From Myxococcus dinghuensis (GTDB lineage Bacteria; Myxococcota; Myxococcia; Myxococcales; Myxococcaceae): a stretch of 64,000 nt of DNA. Where the stretch lies: contig NZ_JAKCFB010000042.1 in assembly GCF_024198235.1 (NCBI RefSeq), positions 1 through 64,000 of the forward strand, in the 5' to 3' direction. This document shows positions 61,673 through 64,000 of the stretch, piece by piece (within the stretch, counting starts at the first letter, position 1; every line of letters starts with the position of its first letter). The translations under genes and the position numbers were made by a program. The notes under the pieces were generated by a model. The model did no database searches. It worked only from the letters and a program-made list of their open reading frames with translations, and was not told the DNA's origin.

Positions 61673-63025
61673 TCACGCGGTGGGCACCACCATGACGGGC
61701 CGCCGGCAGCGCGCCACCAGCTCGCGGGCGATGGCGCCGTGCAGGTGGTCCGGCTCCCGGGGCCCCTCGCCGGAGGTGCCCACGCACACCAGGTCCACGC
61801 CCTCGCGCTCCGTGGCCTGGCAGATGGCCTGCGTCACGTCGTCGCCGGAGACACCCTCCACGCTCCACTGGAGCGCCTGGGCGCCCTCGTCGCGCGGCAC
61901 CAGCGACCACAGCCGTCGCAACATGGCGTCCCGTCCGTGGAGCGGCTCCGGCAGCACGCCGTAGTGGTCCGGGTAGCCCGGCTCGCCCATGCGCTTGCGG
62001 TGCACGTGCAGCAGGTGCACTCGGCCTCCGGGGCCCACCAGGGTGCGCGCCTGGGAGATGGCGCGCAGGCTGGCCTCGGAGAAGTCCACCGGGACCAGGA
62101 CGCTGCGCGGCGGCAGGGCGTGGCGCGGCGCGCGCATCGCCTCCGGCACGCACACCACCGCCTGCTCCGCGTGGCGCAGCACGCCCGCGGACACCGAGCC
62201 ATGCCACAGCCGCTTCACCATGCCGCGCGCGTGCATGCCCACCACCACCAGGTCCGCGCCGCGCTCCAGCGCCACGTGCAGCAGGTGGTCCGCGGGCCGG
62301 CCGAAGCCCGGCTCCAGCACCACCTCCACGCGCCCCTCGCCCAGGAGGTCCCCCACCCGCTCGCGCACCTCGCGCTGGAGCACCGTCGTCACCGCCGGGT
62401 CCAGCTTCTCCATGTCCCGCGCCGCCGGCTCCAGCACGTCTACGTGCACCGGCGTGTGGATGCCCAACCGCTCCCGCTCCTCCAGCGGCGAGCACACGTA
62501 GGTGGCCAGCACGTCGCACGCGCCCACCCGGCGCAGCTCGCGCAGGAACGTGACCGCGGCCTCGGTGGTGGCCGACAGCGGATCCACGCCCACCACCACC
62601 AGCAGGCGCCGGCGCCCGCGGACCCAGTCCACCAACGCCTCCGCGCGCCGCACCGACAGCACCGGGCCACACCCCGCCCGCGCCATCCGCTCCGGCAGCG
62701 TCGCGCGGCGCCAGGCCGACGTGCGCCACCCCTCCGCCTCCACCACCACCCAGCGGGAGTGGCGGCACTCCGCGTCCTCCAGCACGTCCTCCGCGAAGGA
62801 CTGCACCCGGCAGTGGATCCGCCCCTCGGGGAGCCCCAGGCGCTCGGCCACCTCCTCGAGGCGCTCCTGGTGCTCGTCGAGCGACACCGCGTCCGCCGGG
62901 CCGGCGTCGCCCTCCAGCACCCCGACGAGCAGCAAGGGCTCCCCCAGCTTCGTCGCCAGCGCCGCCGCGACCTCCGGGGCGCCCGGGCCTCTCTCGGACA
63001 GGTGGGTTGCACAGACGATGGCCAT
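61673..63025 (-). CDS. Protein with three tandem universal stress (Usp) domains
   Basis: A 450-residue protein of three Usp-fold units. Unit 1 starts MAIVCATHLSERGPGAPEVAA. Unit 2 starts LLVVVGVDPLSATTEAAV and ends with the nucleotide-binding pattern GMHARGMVKRLWHGSVSAGV. Unit 3 starts VLVPVDFSEASLRAISQA and ends RRPVMVVPTA. Only unit 2 has the clear G-2x-G-9x-G(S/T) ATP-binding signature, so the others are probably structural. Usp proteins act in stress and energy sensing. Single- and double-Usp proteins are common; three in one chain is less so. Confidence 0.88.
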   Translation of the reverse strand: MAIVCATHLSERGPGAPEVAAALATKLGEPLLLVGVLEGDAGPADAVSLDEHQERLEEVAERLGLPEGRIHCRVQSFAEDVLEDAECRHSRWVVVEAEGWRTSAWRRATLPERMARAGCGPVLSVRRAEALVDWVRGRRRLLVVVGVDPLSATTEAAVTFLRELRRVGACDVLATYVCSPLEERERLGIHTPVHVDVLEPAARDMEKLDPAVTTVLQREVRERVGDLLGEGRVEVVLEPGFGRPADHLLHVALERGADLVVVGMHARGMVKRLWHGSVSAGVLRHAEQAVVCVPEAMRAPRHALPPRSVLVPVDFSEASLRAISQARTLVGPGGRVHLLHVHRKRMGEPGYPDHYGVLPEPLHGRDAMLRRLWSLVPRDEGAQALQWSVEGVSGDDVTQAICQATEREGVDLVCVGTSGEGPREPDHLHGAIARELVARCRRPVMVVPTA

Positions 63026-63202
63026 GGCCGCCCTCCTCGGTGGGTGCAGGCGTTCCACACCCATAGGAAGAACAGATGGCCACGATGAGTGGCGGCCGGC
63101 GGCCCCGCTGGCATGCCCGCCTGCCCTGGAGGCCAGCGGGTCGCGGGGAGGACTCGCGCCCGGGGCGTGCGCGCGCGCCCGGACGGAGCGTGGGGACGCT
63201 CG

Positions 63203-63616
63203 CTACTTCACGTCCGGCCGGGGGTGGCCGTCGTGGTTGGTGTGGTCCTGCTCCTCGCCGCTGCCGCCCCGGTCGTCGCTCTTGCCGAACGTGGCGATGA
63301 ACACCTGCTCCCCGTTGGAGGTGTAGCGGTAGGGCCGCCCCCACGGGTCCACGGGCAGCGACGGGAGGTAGCGGGGGACGAGCAGCGAGTCCAGGTCCGC
63401 CTCCTCCGGCAGCACGTTCCCGTCCGCCCGGTAGCGCCCCAGCGCGTCCTCCAGCACGCCGATGTCCTGGTGGATGCGCTCCGAGTACACCGCCTTCGAG
63501 CGCGTCATCGCCCCCACCAGCACCGCGCAGAGGAGCAACAGCGCGAACGACAGGCCCACCCAGAGGATGGGCGAGCGGCGAGAGGGCGGAGGGTGGGAGT
63601 CGGAGGTGGAACTCAT
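63203..63616 (-). CDS. GspG-like (type II secretion pseudopilin-like) protein
   Basis: A 137-residue protein with one membrane helix (PILWVGLSFALLLLCAVLVGAM) and a periplasmic domain with the GspG C-terminal pattern: LEDALGRYRADGNVLPEE, LPVDPWGRPYRYTSNGEQVFIATFGKSDDRGG. The usual prepilin cleavage site (G-F-T-L-x-E) is missing, so it is not a processed major pseudopilin, only GspG-like. It may be an orphan related to secretion. ATG 63616 is used; another ATG is three codons upstream. Confidence 0.78.
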   Translation of the reverse strand: MSSTSDSHPPPSRRSPILWVGLSFALLLLCAVLVGAMTRSKAVYSERIHQDIGVLEDALGRYRADGNVLPEEADLDSLLVPRYLPSLPVDPWGRPYRYTSNGEQVFIATFGKSDDRGGSGEEQDHTNHDGHPRPDVK

Positions 63617-63671
63617 GCGCCGCACCCTACCGCCGCGAGGGCCTCCGGGTGCGGAAGAGTTGCCGCGGCCC

Positions 63672-64000
63672 TCAGAGGGCGCGGAACAAGGGGACCGGCT
63701 GCTGCTTGCCCTTCAGGCGGACGGGGGGCAGGTCCTCGAAGGCGGTCTCGTTGGCGTCCACCAGCTCCCGGGTGCGCTCGCCCACCAGGATTTCCCCGGG
63801 CCCCGCGAGCGCGCACAGCCGCGCGGCCACGTTCACCGCGTCGCCGATGCAGGTGTACTCCGCGCGCAGGGTGCCGCCGATGTTGCCCGCGACGACGACG
63901 CCGGAGTTGATGCCCACGCCCAGCTCCAGCACCAACGGCTGGCCCTCGCGCCCGTTGGCCGCCCACTCCGCCTCCGCCTCCACGCGCAGGTCGGTCATGG
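63672..64000 (-). CDS. Class III adenylate/guanylate cyclase (C-terminal part, runs off the window)
   Basis: The visible 109 residues are the end of a class III nucleotide cyclase catalytic domain: [35 protein letters not shown] and [10 protein letters not shown], which include the substrate- and transition-state-binding segment (GDAVNVAAR). The N-terminal part, with the metal-binding Asp residues and any sensor domain, lies beyond 64000. It would make cAMP or cGMP. The frame stays open to the window end. Confidence 0.9.
   Translation of the reverse strand, partial: MTDLRVEAEAEWAANGREGQPLVLELGVGINSGVVVAGNIGGTLRAEYTCIGDAVNVAARLCALAGPGEILVGERTRELVDANETAFEDLPPVRLKGKQQPVPLFRAL

Overview
The window is about 70% GC, densely coding and strongly biased to G/C at third codon positions. 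It is almost certainly chromosomal DNA of a myxobacterium (Myxococcota, probably Myxococcaceae such as Myxococcus, Corallococcus or Pyxidicoccus). The case rests on a DUF2378/TIGR02265 protein (a myxobacterial paralogous family), many Ser/Thr kinases, hybrid histidine kinases and GAF kinases, LVIVD-repeat lipoproteins, and a MASE1 sensor kinase. There is no insertion sequence, prophage, CRISPR array or tRNA gene that I can support.

Layout. 1-460: apparent leader and tandem promoters of an rRNA operon transcribed leftward out of the window. 597-6000: fatty acid hydroxylase, peptide deformylase, a SnoaL-like protein, a MarR regulator with its partner, a secreted protein, and a KASIII-like enzyme with a DUF2378 protein. 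6500-9830: MASE1 histidine kinase, a protein with an SSB-like acidic tail, and a Cys/His-motif protein. 10030-14675: a small secreted ORF, a MoxR ATPase/VWA pair and transketolase. 14714-15174: terminator followed by an array of four covarying hairpins. 15192-19621: four-module repeat protein, GNAT, TruB-like synthase and a RecF/SMC-like ATPase. 20029-26196: zinc-ribbon protein, S9 peptidase with a divergent LysR regulator, AraC regulator and a thioredoxin-reductase-like flavoprotein. 26564-29999: two paralogous LVIVD lipoproteins. 30019-31016: wrecked ATPase gene. 31106-36053: three translationally coupled signalling genes (response regulator, hybrid kinase, multi-receiver diguanylate cyclase). 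36283-42710: two XRE regulators, an active-looking and a degenerate Ser/Thr kinase, and small hypothetical and CBS proteins. 43270-43552: deletion scar joining the tails of a LysR gene and an SDR gene. 43724-45834: four-helix membrane protein, YceI and double-Rieske module. 46174-51884: two GAF kinases and accessory genes. 52037-58467: desaturase, then a cytochrome oxidase operon (small membrane protein, subunits II, I, III and a dihaem cytochrome c) with a divergent SCO protein. 59081-64000: small hypotheticals, macrodomain protein, degenerate sigma-54-activator-like protein, triple-Usp protein, GspG-like protein and the end of a class III cyclase.

Functionally the window mixes housekeeping genes with respiration and signalling. 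The most unusual items are: the oxidase subunit I, which lacks the canonical D- and K-channel residues; the membrane protein/YceI/double-Rieske redox module; the SSB-tail protein; the covarying hairpin array; a probable pseudokinase coupled to a normal kinase; and two separate gene-collapse scars. All identifications come from reading the sequence; no database search was run.
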